Assembly (NCBI GenBank): GCA_015660615.1
Contig: DQKQ01000004.1
Coordinates: 1-14,720 of the forward strand
Length of the DNA: 14,720 nucleotides
DNA from: Flavobacteriales bacterium
GTDB taxonomy: Bacteria > Bacteroidota > Bacteroidia > Flavobacteriales_D > Sanyastnellaceae
Reading direction: 5' to 3'
The notes under the pieces were generated by a model, which saw only the letters and a program-made list of their open reading frames with translations, did not search any database and was not told the origin of the DNA. The translations under genes and the position numbers were made by a program. Positions 4,802-11,348 of this stretch are shown piece after piece (position 1 is the stretch's first letter; each line of letters starts with the position of its first letter).

Positions 4802-5136
4802 CCTAGTGCTTTGTCAGAACCAAGTGGTGTAAAGCTCTCGCCACAGCCACATTCTCCCAAGTGGCCTGGGCCCATTCGTTTAAATACAAATCCCTGTTCT
4901 ACTAAATTATCATCACGATAATCTACCTCCAAATCTCCTATAATCATTTCATGCATCTCTGTATCTATCAGTAAAAAATCTTCAAATAGAGAATCATTTG
5001 GATCTACCGCTGTATCAGTATCAAGCGTGAACGTCCAACCAGAGCAACCACCCTTTCGAGCTCCTATTCTTAGGTATGGGTCATTGGTGCTCTCCTTAAA
5101 TACTCTTGAGGCTTTTTCTGTTATTTCTAATTTCAT
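4795..5136 (-). CDS. A-type iron-sulfur cluster carrier (IscA/SufA/ErpA family)
   Basis: A 113-aa protein of the HesB/IscA family, which accepts Fe-S clusters from scaffolds and delivers them to apo-proteins in the cytoplasm. It shows the family start LEITEKASRVF, the segment LRIGARKGGCSG and the C-terminal CGCGESF, giving the three conserved cluster-ligating cysteines C31, C96 and C98. Length is normal (about 105-120 aa). Which subtype (IscA, SufA or ErpA) cannot be decided from sequence alone. It overlaps the downstream lipoprotein gene by 7 bases and the upstream gene by an ATGA. In a phage it may help mature an Fe-S enzyme encoded by phage or host; no obvious client with a cysteine cluster is visible in this window. 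Confidence 0.92.
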   Translation of the reverse strand: MKLEITEKASRVFKESTNDPYLRIGARKGGCSGWTFTLDTDTAVDPNDSLFEDFLLIDTEMHEMIIGDLEVDYRDDNLVEQGFVFKRMGPGHLGECGCGESFTPLGSDKALGW

Positions 5137-5315
5137 CTATATCCATCTGTCTTGATTCTTGTGTAATATTTATCCTCATGATGCAATACAGTACAAAATT
5201 CCATTGCCGTTTCCTTGTCTGGAAAATATCGTGTGGTTACCGTTTCTGGCTCTTTCCATTTTAAATGCCAAGAATTTGTCACTGGTTTTGGCCAGTACTC
5301 TACCCAAGTATTCAT
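5133..5315 (-). CDS. Hypothetical protein, 60 aa
   Basis: A soluble 60-aa protein beginning MNTWVEYWPKPVTNSWHLKW and rich in aromatic residues. I start it at ATG 5315 because that codon makes an ATGA overlap with the stop of the upstream gene at 5312; an in-frame ATG ten codons further upstream lies inside that gene. The alternation of aromatic and charged residues (TRYFPDKETAMEFCTVLHHED) suggests a small alpha/beta fold. Its end overlaps the iron-sulfur carrier start in an ATGA, so the two are coupled. No family is recognised. Confidence 0.65.
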   Translation of the reverse strand: MNTWVEYWPKPVTNSWHLKWKEPETVTTRYFPDKETAMEFCTVLHHEDKYYTRIKTDGYR

Positions 5316-5521
5316 GCTTCGGGGCCCAGTTGACCGTTGACCCACTCTAAATCCGCATCGACATCTTTGAGCTGTTCCATTACTGGTTTTAATGCTTCGT
5401 CTATAGATTTTTTATGAGCTTCCACAACTTCCTCCAAGGCCTTGCGTCTCTCAAGGATCTGACCCTTGACCGTAGGCAGCATTGATTGAGGTAAGTTAGC
5501 ATATTTATTTTCTTCAGGCAT
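5312..5521 (-). CDS. Small coiled-coil protein, 69 aa
   Basis: After a short N-terminus (MPEENKYANLPQS) residues of about 18-62 form one long amphipathic helix with heptad-like leucines, valines and charged positions (ILERRKALEEVVEAHKKSID, then EALKPVMEQLKDVDADLEWV). A coiled-coil, probably dimeric, is expected. It overlaps the upstream 44-aa gene by 8 bases and the downstream gene by an ATGA. No catalytic motif is present. Small coiled-coil proteins of this kind are common in phages without known role. Confidence 0.7.
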   Translation of the reverse strand: MPEENKYANLPQSMLPTVKGQILERRKALEEVVEAHKKSIDEALKPVMEQLKDVDADLEWVNGQLGPEA

Positions 5522-5648
5522 CTTTCTGTTCCTCTTCCCTTAATCGTTTGTCTGCTTTCCTCCTAGCTAAATTATATATCGCTGTAGATATTTCTCGTAT
5601 ATCCTTTTCTGACATATATTCAAGATAATTGAATATCCTCTCTTTCAT
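5514..5648 (-). CDS. Small helical basic protein, 44 aa
   Basis: From ATG 5648 to TGA 5514 the frame encodes MKERIFNYLEYMSEKDIREI followed by STAIYNLARRKADKRLREEEQKDA. It is predicted to be almost wholly helical and strongly charged. The start overlaps the upstream stop as ATGA and the end overlaps the next gene by 8 bases, so it exactly fills what would otherwise be a hole in a coupled gene string. That fit is the main evidence for a gene this short. No family is recognised. Confidence 0.65.
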   Translation of the reverse strand: MKERIFNYLEYMSEKDIREISTAIYNLARRKADKRLREEEQKDA

Positions 5649-5905
5649 ATTTTCATGGCTGAGACCCATTCCTGACATTCTTTCCCTTTCTTGTATCGTT
5701 CAATAATTAGTTTGCGTGCACCCACGTTAGTATTGTTCCACTCTTTAGCTTTCTCTATAATCTCATCTCTATTACTTACATACCACTCCCCCTGACTCTG
5801 TTTCTTCTTCTCACTGTTCTTCTGTTGCTCTAACACGCTTTCGCGATTTCTCGCATACCACTCTCTCTTCTGCCTTTTCCGCCTGTCTAGTTTTGACTCT
5901 ATCAT
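5645..5905 (-). CDS. Small basic protein with two WY-x-x-NR repeats, 86 aa
   Basis: I start the gene at ATG 5905, which overlaps the resolvase stop as ATGA; an in-frame ATG at 5929 lies within that gene and is less likely. The 86-aa product is highly basic and has two similar helical units, one around EWYARNRESVLEQQ and the other around EWYVSNRDEIIEKAKEW. Such W-Y-x-x-N-R/K-E repeats occur in phage proteins alongside HNH nuclease domains, where they probably contact nucleic acid. No nuclease core is present here, so this may be a stand-alone binding protein or a remnant. Both readings are inference. Confidence 0.65.
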   Translation of the reverse strand: MIESKLDRRKRQKREWYARNRESVLEQQKNSEKKKQSQGEWYVSNRDEIIEKAKEWNNTNVGARKLIIERYKKGKECQEWVSAMKI

Positions 5906-6489
5906 GTAGCAAATCCCTCCCATCCCCACTTGGCAATAAAGTAGGCATCAACAAGGTCTGTCACTGGGTTTGATAGTTTTTTGGAGTTTGGCCTGAGCCG
6001 TTCTTGTAGGTCTGGTGGGGTAAGTAGTTCAGCAGAGAATGCTTCGTACATTATTTCTTTGTTGGCGTTGCCCTTACCCGTGGCATATTTTTTAATAACG
6101 GTGGGCGGGATACTCGTAAAGGATTGGTTCGCCTTATACATCTTATGTTTCAGTAGTCCAGTGTTCTCTGCGACTGAACGCACATGCGATTTACCAGAGG
6201 TGGCAAATGCATAACCTTCTATAAAGACTTCACAGCCTTGAATTATGCTCATAGTCCAATCAGTAAGTAAATCATGACGCTGTTCTTCAGTATCCCATTC
6301 GGGGTAGTCTGCTGCATGAAGATTCAAAAGCCCGGCCGGGGGCCTCCCGGCGGACTTCCATCGTTGTAAATGTTCCAGATAATATAAATCACAAGTATCA
6401 AAATCGAAAAGTCCATCATAGTGTTCCGCCTCCCAAACACATACTGCGGGCGATGTTAGTGAATAATCAATTCCAGCTATTTTCCTCAT
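5902..6489 (-). CDS. RuvC-like Holliday junction resolvase/nuclease
   Basis: The 195-aa protein shows the RNase H-fold layout of RuvC-type resolvases. The first strand is IAGIDYSLTSPAVCV with D8, a central acidic strand EVFIEGYAFA carries E91, and a C-terminal helix PVTDLVDAYFIAKWG carries D178 and D181. These four acidic residues are the expected metal ligands. The segment PPTVIKKYATGKGNANKE is a basic loop typical of the family. In phages such enzymes resolve branched DNA before packaging. The start at 6489 overlaps the upstream zinc-ribbon gene by 23 bases and has AGAAAGG four bases ahead. A short GC-rich patch lies inside at 6331-6353. RuvC-fold proteins also include RNases, so exact substrate is inferred. 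Confidence 0.82.
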   Translation of the reverse strand: MRKIAGIDYSLTSPAVCVWEAEHYDGLFDFDTCDLYYLEHLQRWKSAGRPPAGLLNLHAADYPEWDTEEQRHDLLTDWTMSIIQGCEVFIEGYAFATSGKSHVRSVAENTGLLKHKMYKANQSFTSIPPTVIKKYATGKGNANKEIMYEAFSAELLTPPDLQERLRPNSKKLSNPVTDLVDAYFIAKWGWEGFAT

Positions 6490-6658
6490 TAATCCTTTCT
6501 GTGGGCTCTTCTATCAGATTACCGCAGAAAGGACAGCATTCAATTACTTGTATGGGCCTAATTTCTTCTGTAAAGTATTTCAACTCATATTCCTTACTGC
6601 AGTAGTCACACACTACCTCATATAATATGTAGTCTTCTTCTGGTTGTACCTTTATCAA
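6467..6658 (-). CDS. Zinc-ribbon protein, 63 aa, TTG start
   Basis: A small protein with two cysteine knuckles, C17-x2-C20 (VCDYCSKEY) and C41-C42-x2-C45 (ECCPFCGNL), the pattern of a rubredoxin-like zinc ribbon. The start codon is TTG at 6658, chosen because an AGGAG sits five bases upstream, partly inside the previous gene's stop region; no ATG offers as good a signal. The acidic C-terminus extends into the resolvase gene in another frame. Such ribbons act as small nucleic-acid or protein binding modules; the partner is unknown. Confidence 0.75.
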   Translation of the reverse strand: MIKVQPEEDYILYEVVCDYCSKEYELKYFTEEIRPIQVIECCPFCGNLIEEPTERINEENSWN

Positions 6659-6666
6659 TTACTCTC

Positions 6667-7158
6667 CTAATTCAATAAATGTTTAGGTACGTCCTCAAGT
6701 GTACCCTCGTTGATTTGCTCTTCTTGTACCTCAACATTAGATTTCACCATCTTTTGGATTCGTTTAGCAAATTCTTGAGCAATTATTTGATGTCCCTTTT
6801 TACTGATTACACTAGGATCTCCTACTGGTTCATAACATCCAGCCGGGAGCCATCGGAACCGCCATCCGCCATTCTGGTTTTTTACTGCACCATCCTCTTG
6901 ATAATAGATATTATCTTCAGCCTTCTTATCCCAATACAAATGCCCTACACCAAAATCTATTCCATCATCCGTTTTGAATGCTTGGAAAAAATTGGTATTA
7001 CCTATAGACTGAAAGAACCTAAAGCCTGGTTGACTATAGATTATCTGCTTGAACTGCATCTCTAAACTATTTCTGATTTCGATTATACTTTTTTCATCCA
7101 TCTGAAAAGACGCTCCTTCCGGCCATTTGAGTGTATATTTATGAACTGGTGTACTCAT
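6667..7158 (-). CDS. Hypothetical soluble protein, 163 aa
   Basis: The protein starts MSTPVHKYTLKWPEGASFQM and has no signal peptide or membrane helix. Its centre is rich in aromatic residues and glycine (GFRFFQSIGNTNFFQAF, DFGVGHLYWDKK), suggesting a compact alpha/beta domain, and the C-terminal 30 residues are acidic and probably flexible. ATG 7158 overlaps the protease stop as ATGA, so the two are co-translated. It ends with a TAG that doubles as part of the next gene's ribosome binding site. No family or catalytic motif is recognised. Confidence 0.8.
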   Translation of the reverse strand: MSTPVHKYTLKWPEGASFQMDEKSIIEIRNSLEMQFKQIIYSQPGFRFFQSIGNTNFFQAFKTDDGIDFGVGHLYWDKKAEDNIYYQEDGAVKNQNGGWRFRWLPAGCYEPVGDPSVISKKGHQIIAQEFAKRIQKMVKSNVEVQEEQINEGTLEDVPKHLLN

Positions 7159-8225
7159 GGTTTTCCTTTATTATACAACATATCTACAGGTACTACGAAT
7201 AAACGTAGCGGGACTTCCAGTGTCTTAAACCTCTTCCGTCTTATAATTGTTAATGCAACTGTATCACCAATGTTAAGTTTACTCAAGATATCTGCCAAAT
7301 CAACACCATTATTAATAGGTGAACCATTAACCCCAACTATTGCATCACCAACCAACAACCCCTTTGGCATATTTTCAGTCGGTAGTACCAACAGCCCAAA
7401 CGTATTAGGAATGTCTTCTAACTTTATTTCTGGTTGACCGTTTGCAATTTTCTTTCTTTGCCCTTCTCTCAGCAGAGGAGCGATCATTACGCCAATCGCT
7501 GGTCTATCAACCTTTCCTTCACTCAGCATGGTCTTGTAAGACTGTTCTACTGTATCGACTCTAATTGCAATCCCTATCCCAGCATTCTCCTTTACTCTTG
7601 ACATTATCATTGCATTAATGCCTATAATCTCGCCTTTCATATTTAAGAGAGGCCCACCAGAATTGCCCGGATTTATCGCAGTGTCTGTTTGTACTGCCTT
7701 GACATAAGGATGTCTAGCGTATCGGTCATTACTTGAAACTATACCTTTCGTTAGAGTCCAGGCCATTCCCATAGGATGACCCATTGCAAAAACTTCCTCG
7801 CCTTCTGTAATCTCACCCTTGAAAAATTTAAGATGAGGTACAACTGTTTCTTTATTTAGAATTTTCAGTAGGGCTAGATCCGCTAGTGGGTCTTTTCCAA
7901 TAATCTCTACATCGTATTCATTCCAATCGTTTTTGTCCCAAAAATATGCCTTAATGTATTTTTGTTTATATACACAATGGAAATTTGTTATGACGTACTG
8001 TGATTCAATAACCGCCCCAGAACACATGGCATTCTCTTTCGGATTTTCCTTAAGAGTAGTGTTAGGACTTACGGTGAGTAATATAACTGAAGCTCTAATT
8101 CTTTCTATGACTGTTAGAGTATCATTTGGTGTACTTGATATGTTATTACTATGTGGTGCTACAGCACAAGATACCATGACGAATATAGAAAAACATACCA
8201 AGCAAAAATGCTTGATATTTTTCAT
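7155..8225 (-). CDS. HtrA/DegP-like serine protease with PDZ domain, predicted lipoprotein
   Basis: A trypsin-fold serine protease followed by one PDZ domain, the architecture of the DegP/DegS family that handles misfolded or signalling proteins in the periplasm. From ATG 8225 (356 aa) the protein opens MKNIKHFCLVCFSIFVMVSC, a lipoprotein-like signal with C20. The catalytic triad is visible as H83 in TNFHCV, D116 in DPLADLALL and S189 in NPGNSGGPL. The PDZ region spans about 240-340 (GLLVGDAIVGVNGSPI at its core). I prefer 8225 because it gives a compact signal and has AAGGA ten bases upstream. An in-frame GTG at 8261 with GAGGAG ahead is the alternative and adds 12 residues. The -3 lipobox residue is Met, slightly atypical, so a plain membrane anchor is possible. 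Confidence 0.9.
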   Translation of the reverse strand: MKNIKHFCLVCFSIFVMVSCAVAPHSNNISSTPNDTLTVIERIRASVILLTVSPNTTLKENPKENAMCSGAVIESQYVITNFHCVYKQKYIKAYFWDKNDWNEYDVEIIGKDPLADLALLKILNKETVVPHLKFFKGEITEGEEVFAMGHPMGMAWTLTKGIVSSNDRYARHPYVKAVQTDTAINPGNSGGPLLNMKGEIIGINAMIMSRVKENAGIGIAIRVDTVEQSYKTMLSEGKVDRPAIGVMIAPLLREGQRKKIANGQPEIKLEDIPNTFGLLVLPTENMPKGLLVGDAIVGVNGSPINNGVDLADILSKLNIGDTVALTIIRRKRFKTLEVPLRLFVVPVDMLYNKGKP

Positions 8226-8232
8226 TCGTGAA

Positions 8233-8838
8233 TTATCCTTGAAAAATTGTTTCAGGTTCACTGGAAGGCTCCTCTGGTTGGTCGGGTAATGACTCTGCTG
8301 GAGCTTCTGGCTTCTCTGGTATTGTTGTTGAGTTATCTGTTTTAGTTTGGTTATCTGTTGATTCTTCTATAATCATAATGCCCGGTAATGTGCCATTTTC
8401 CTTAACACAAGTTAGGGCAGTCTGCATGTAAAGCTCTCCAATCAATCCAGGCTTTCCCTTGGAGGTTATAATAAGATTGATGTATTCTGTATAATTGTAA
8501 TTATTTCTAAATCTATCCAAAACACAAAAGCAATGTTCGGCTATAATTCGTTGTACGTGCGGTGGCGGTGTTAGACCAGCAAGAGCTGGATTAACCATAA
8601 AGATCCATCGTAGTGTTCCCTGCTGACACCCATTGACAGAATCATAGAGAATTTGAGTTGGCCATCCAATTTTGTCAAAATCCATTCCTGAAGTTTTATT
8701 ATCCTCTGCTTCAGCTACTCCAGTAAAAACTACTACAAATCCTAGAATAACACCCACTAGAAAGGCTAATTTCACAATACCAATCCCATAGGAATAATAA
8801 GAATAATCTCTGATGTTAAATTCCTGCTCACTTCTCAT
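8233..8838 (-). CDS. Membrane-anchored extracytoplasmic protein with Pro/Glu-rich tail
   Basis: Starting at ATG 8838 (GAGAGGATGTA just upstream) the product has 201 aa; an in-frame upstream start at 8916 would lie inside the neighbouring lipoprotein gene. A hydrophobic segment at about 19-41 (GIGIVKLAFLVGVILGFVVV) ends in AEAED, so it may be a signal anchor or cleaved signal. The middle part contains four cysteines (C71, C103, C105, C144), possibly disulfide-bonded. The tail from about 155 is low in complexity, with TDNQTKTDNSTT followed by repeated Pro-Glu. The two DNxT motifs recall the repeated motif of the lipoprotein at 3938-4801. The function is not recognised. It sits between a lipoprotein and the HtrA-like protease, all expected outside the inner membrane. 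Confidence 0.75.
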   Translation of the reverse strand: MRSEQEFNIRDYSYYSYGIGIVKLAFLVGVILGFVVVFTGVAEAEDNKTSGMDFDKIGWPTQILYDSVNGCQQGTLRWIFMVNPALAGLTPPPHVQRIIAEHCFCVLDRFRNNYNYTEYINLIITSKGKPGLIGELYMQTALTCVKENGTLPGIMIIEESTDNQTKTDNSTTIPEKPEAPAESLPDQPEEPSSEPETIFQG

Positions 8839-9097
8839 TACATCCTCTCGTTTCGTATCTAAATTGGTTCCAAACTTTGGTATCACTATTATATCGCAAC
8901 CACTTAGCATTACCATGCCGATCGCAATATTGAGTTATATATTTGTCGTTGACACCGTAAATCCCAGCATTATAATAATTTTCAAATCTCGGCATTGTTT
9001 CTAAACTTTTTATCCACTGCTCATCTTCGGCACTGTGTGGTGCGCAACCATACAAGAATACACACAACACTAGATATATGGATTTATGCAGTTTCAT
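8828..9097 (-). CDS. Small predicted lipoprotein, 89 aa
   Basis: The N-terminus MKLHKSIYLVLCVFLYGCAP is a classical lipoprotein signal with lipobox LYGC and lipidation at C18. The mature part is about 70 residues, rich in Tyr, Trp and Asn (ENYYNAGIYGVNDKYITQYC), with two more cysteines that could form a disulfide. The start overlaps the SbmA-like gene by 14 bases and the end overlaps the next gene by 11, so it is embedded in the envelope gene block. No family is recognised. Confidence 0.8.
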   Translation of the reverse strand: MKLHKSIYLVLCVFLYGCAPHSAEDEQWIKSLETMPRFENYYNAGIYGVNDKYITQYCDRHGNAKWLRYNSDTKVWNQFRYETRGCNEK

Positions 9098-10112
9098 ACT
9101 CTACTAGCTTATCCTCAAATTCGTGTAGTCTCTTCCAGATGCTTCTCAATTCTGTAAGCGTCGTCCAGTTATGCAGGAACAACGCAAACCCTCCATGCAC
9201 CTTACTGAACGCATTGCTCACCTGAACCATCACACCTAATGTTATCGCCCCCGTAAACAACCCCGGGCCCATAATAACATACGGCACCACAATCATTGCC
9301 TGATCGTAAAAGTTCATCCACACATCAAAATACCCATAGTGCATATACAGACGGTGGTAGTTGAACCGGATGCCCAAGAATAACTCAGCAACCGTTTCAG
9401 GCTTTGCATAATTCACCTTATCATCCTCTCCTAATACCAAATCCTTTCTAAACGCCGCCTCTACCTTTTGATTGTTGTACTCGAGCCCAGGCAGTTTCCA
9501 CCCAACAAACCACGATACAAACAGTCCGCCAAGCGAAACAATTAGAGTGCCCCATACTAAACTGCCTTCTATACTCTTGAATGGTTCAATATCGACCTTG
9601 GCTGACAGTGTATACAGTATCGGGATGAACGCTACCAATGTCATTACTGCACGAACAACCTGTAACCCTAGTGATTCTACGATACGAGCAAACCTGTTAC
9701 AGTCCTCTTGAATCCTCTGACTGGAGCCTTCTATATCTTCCTTGACTGCTCTCCACCTTGGAATATAAGAGAACGTGATGGCTTCTCGCCACCTCAGTCC
9801 ATAAATTCTTGTGAACCAGTTTGTGAAGACTGCAAGTAGTACATACGGAAATGCAATAACCGCAAATGAAGGATTTTCCGCTCCCTCTAGCACATAATCC
9901 AATCCAACCAGTTTATCATATAATTGTGTAATACCATCTTGTGGCTTATCAACATAATCTTTGGCGTTCTGTAGTAGATTATAGAACCCGCCGTACCACG
10001 AATTTATCGCGACGCTCAACTGAACCTGTACCCACAGAGACAGCATAAGTGCTAATCCCCCGCCGTATGCCCAGGCCGCCCACTCTTTAGATTTGTAAAA
10101 TGATTTGATCAT
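9084..10112 (-). CDS. SbmA/BacA-family inner-membrane transporter
   Basis: SbmA/BacA proteins are dimeric inner-membrane transporters that take up peptides and peptide antibiotics, and members of the wider family move B12. The 342-aa product matches the family end to end: VAINSWYGGFYNLLQ (34-48), RWREAITFSYIPRWR (107-121), IEGSSQRIQEDCNRFARIVE (127-146), KLPGLEYNNQKVEAAFRKDL (206-225) with GEDD, and WTTLTELRSIWKRLHEFE (316-333). Five to six hydrophobic segments are visible. It is shorter than the about 400-aa E. coli SbmA because the first helix region is missing. There is no ATPase domain. I start at ATG 10112, where AAAGGA lies five bases upstream; an in-frame start at 10154 lies inside the preceding gene. 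A phage copy may feed the infected cell or alter uptake of peptides. Confidence 0.92.
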   Translation of the reverse strand: MIKSFYKSKEWAAWAYGGGLALMLSLWVQVQLSVAINSWYGGFYNLLQNAKDYVDKPQDGITQLYDKLVGLDYVLEGAENPSFAVIAFPYVLLAVFTNWFTRIYGLRWREAITFSYIPRWRAVKEDIEGSSQRIQEDCNRFARIVESLGLQVVRAVMTLVAFIPILYTLSAKVDIEPFKSIEGSLVWGTLIVSLGGLFVSWFVGWKLPGLEYNNQKVEAAFRKDLVLGEDDKVNYAKPETVAELFLGIRFNYHRLYMHYGYFDVWMNFYDQAMIVVPYVIMGPGLFTGAITLGVMVQVSNAFSKVHGGFALFLHNWTTLTELRSIWKRLHEFEDKLVEYETA

Positions 10113-10113
10113 G

Positions 10114-10596
10114 TCATTCCTTTGGTTGCATTGAAGATTCGTGATCCCACTCATAAAAATTCATATCTCCACCAATAGTATATCCATCAGCAGAATCCTC
10201 ATTAGTTTCTTCCCCAAGAGCTCCTGCACTTGCTGTTGGCTTGCTTAGTATCATATATTTTCCCTCTTCAGTTTTTCCTTCCACCTTCTCTAGAGATTGG
10301 TGTGATCCTCTACTATAAGGTATCTGAAAACTCATAGGCACATTATCCTTATTCACTATCCAGAGATAAATCCAATTTGGTTCATCCACATAATGCTTAA
10401 GGTATACTCCCTTTTCTGGTCTTGCTACTTTTGGATACCCCAATATTGAGGTGTATGTCACATAAGTAGATGTGATTAAGACTAAAAGTAGTGGTATAAA
10501 CCACGCCAGAAATTTGGGGTTCTTTCTCCCCTCTATTAGTAACCAAAGGCACAATACTGAAAGGGCGAGTAATCCCACAACTAGAAATTCAATCAT
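10114..10596 (-). CDS. Two-helix membrane protein with extracytoplasmic domain, 160 aa
   Basis: Two hydrophobic segments at about 3-21 (EFLVVGLLALSVLCLWLLI) and 30-52 (AWFIPLLLVLITSTYVTYTS) form a hairpin in the membrane, followed by a roughly 105-residue soluble domain with mixed strands (GVYLKHYVDEPNWIYLWIVN). The C-terminal tail is polar and acidic. It overlaps the ExbD/MotB-like gene by an ATGA and ends two bases before the SbmA-like start, so it probably belongs to the same envelope complex or process. The family is not recognised. Confidence 0.78.
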   Translation of the reverse strand: MIEFLVVGLLALSVLCLWLLIEGRKNPKFLAWFIPLLLVLITSTYVTYTSILGYPKVARPEKGVYLKHYVDEPNWIYLWIVNKDNVPMSFQIPYSRGSHQSLEKVEGKTEEGKYMILSKPTASAGALGEETNEDSADGYTIGGDMNFYEWDHESSMQPKE

Positions 10597-11348
10597 GGCT
10601 CAAACCTTGTTGCTTCTTCAATGTTCATGTTGGTAAAGTACCTTTCAGTTTCTGCTCCGTATGGTATCACCCCCTGATTATCATTATTGGTATGTCCACT
10701 AGGGCTGACAAATTTAATTTTCTCAAATTCAAATGGCCCAATCAACACACCATCTTCGTCTATTGTAAATCTAACAAAGGTTTCTTCTTGTCCTCTATAA
10801 TAAAATTTCTTTTCCCAAATCCCCAAAATATCATACGGATTAACCCTATGCAATTCTACCTTTACGGTGAGTGCCTGATTTGGTGTCTTGGGATTCCCTA
10901 TCTCCATTTCTCCCGCACCATTCACGGATCTCTCTACACCATAATCAGAATAATAATGAGCGTTCACCACCCACTCGCCTGGAATATACCCGCGAATGGT
11001 CATCACTTCTCTGTTGATAGGTATTGTCTTGACAACTCCATTTGGTAGGACAGTAGTATCATTCTTAGCGCCCAAATCATCCTTATCCAAATGACTAAAA
11101 TTGACCCTTGGATTTCGGAAACTTGCTAGGCCCTCTAGTGGGTCTTCTACATAGAGGTCGATGTCATCCTTAGCCCCTGCGTCCCACTCCAGAACAATAA
11201 TGAACTCGGCTCTTCTATCGAAATCCTTTTCTTTGGATTCTGGCTTGATAAGAAGAAAGGCCACAATGAAAAGGAAAGCAAAGCCAACAAGAATGTTGAA
11301 AAGCAGATCAGTGAAACCAACTGTAGACTTATATTTTTCATGGCTCAT
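10593..11348 (-). CDS. ExbD/MotB-like membrane protein with beta-sandwich extracytoplasmic domain
   Basis: A short cytoplasmic N-terminus leads into one helix, GFTDLLFNILVGFAFLFIVAF (about 11-31), with an aspartate (D14) at its entry. This is the layout of ExbD, TolR and MotB, where that Asp carries protons and partners an ExbB/MotA-type protein; such a protein is encoded just upstream. The remaining roughly 210 residues are extracytoplasmic and unlike ExbD. They begin IIVLEWDAGAKDDIDLYVED, a pattern seen in DUF2135/YfaP-like beta-sandwich domains, and later show GEWVVNAHYYSDYG. A TonB-type or peptidoglycan-binding OmpA-like domain is not evident. The gene overlaps its partner by 11 bases. 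It could be a force-transducing or gated channel subunit in the host inner membrane; the energised target is unknown. Confidence 0.75.
   Translation of the reverse strand: MSHEKYKSTVGFTDLLFNILVGFAFLFIVAFLLIKPESKEKDFDRRAEFIIVLEWDAGAKDDIDLYVEDPLEGLASFRNPRVNFSHLDKDDLGAKNDTTVLPNGVVKTIPINREVMTIRGYIPGEWVVNAHYYSDYGVERSVNGAGEMEIGNPKTPNQALTVKVELHRVNPYDILGIWEKKFYYRGQEETFVRFTIDEDGVLIGPFEFEKIKFVSPSGHTNNDNQGVIPYGAETERYFTNMNIEEATRFEP

Noticed and set aside
6679..7065. Plus-strand 128-aa hydrophobic frame
   Set aside because: It is antisense to the 163-aa gene, has no ribosome binding site, and no plus-strand gene is convincing anywhere in the window.
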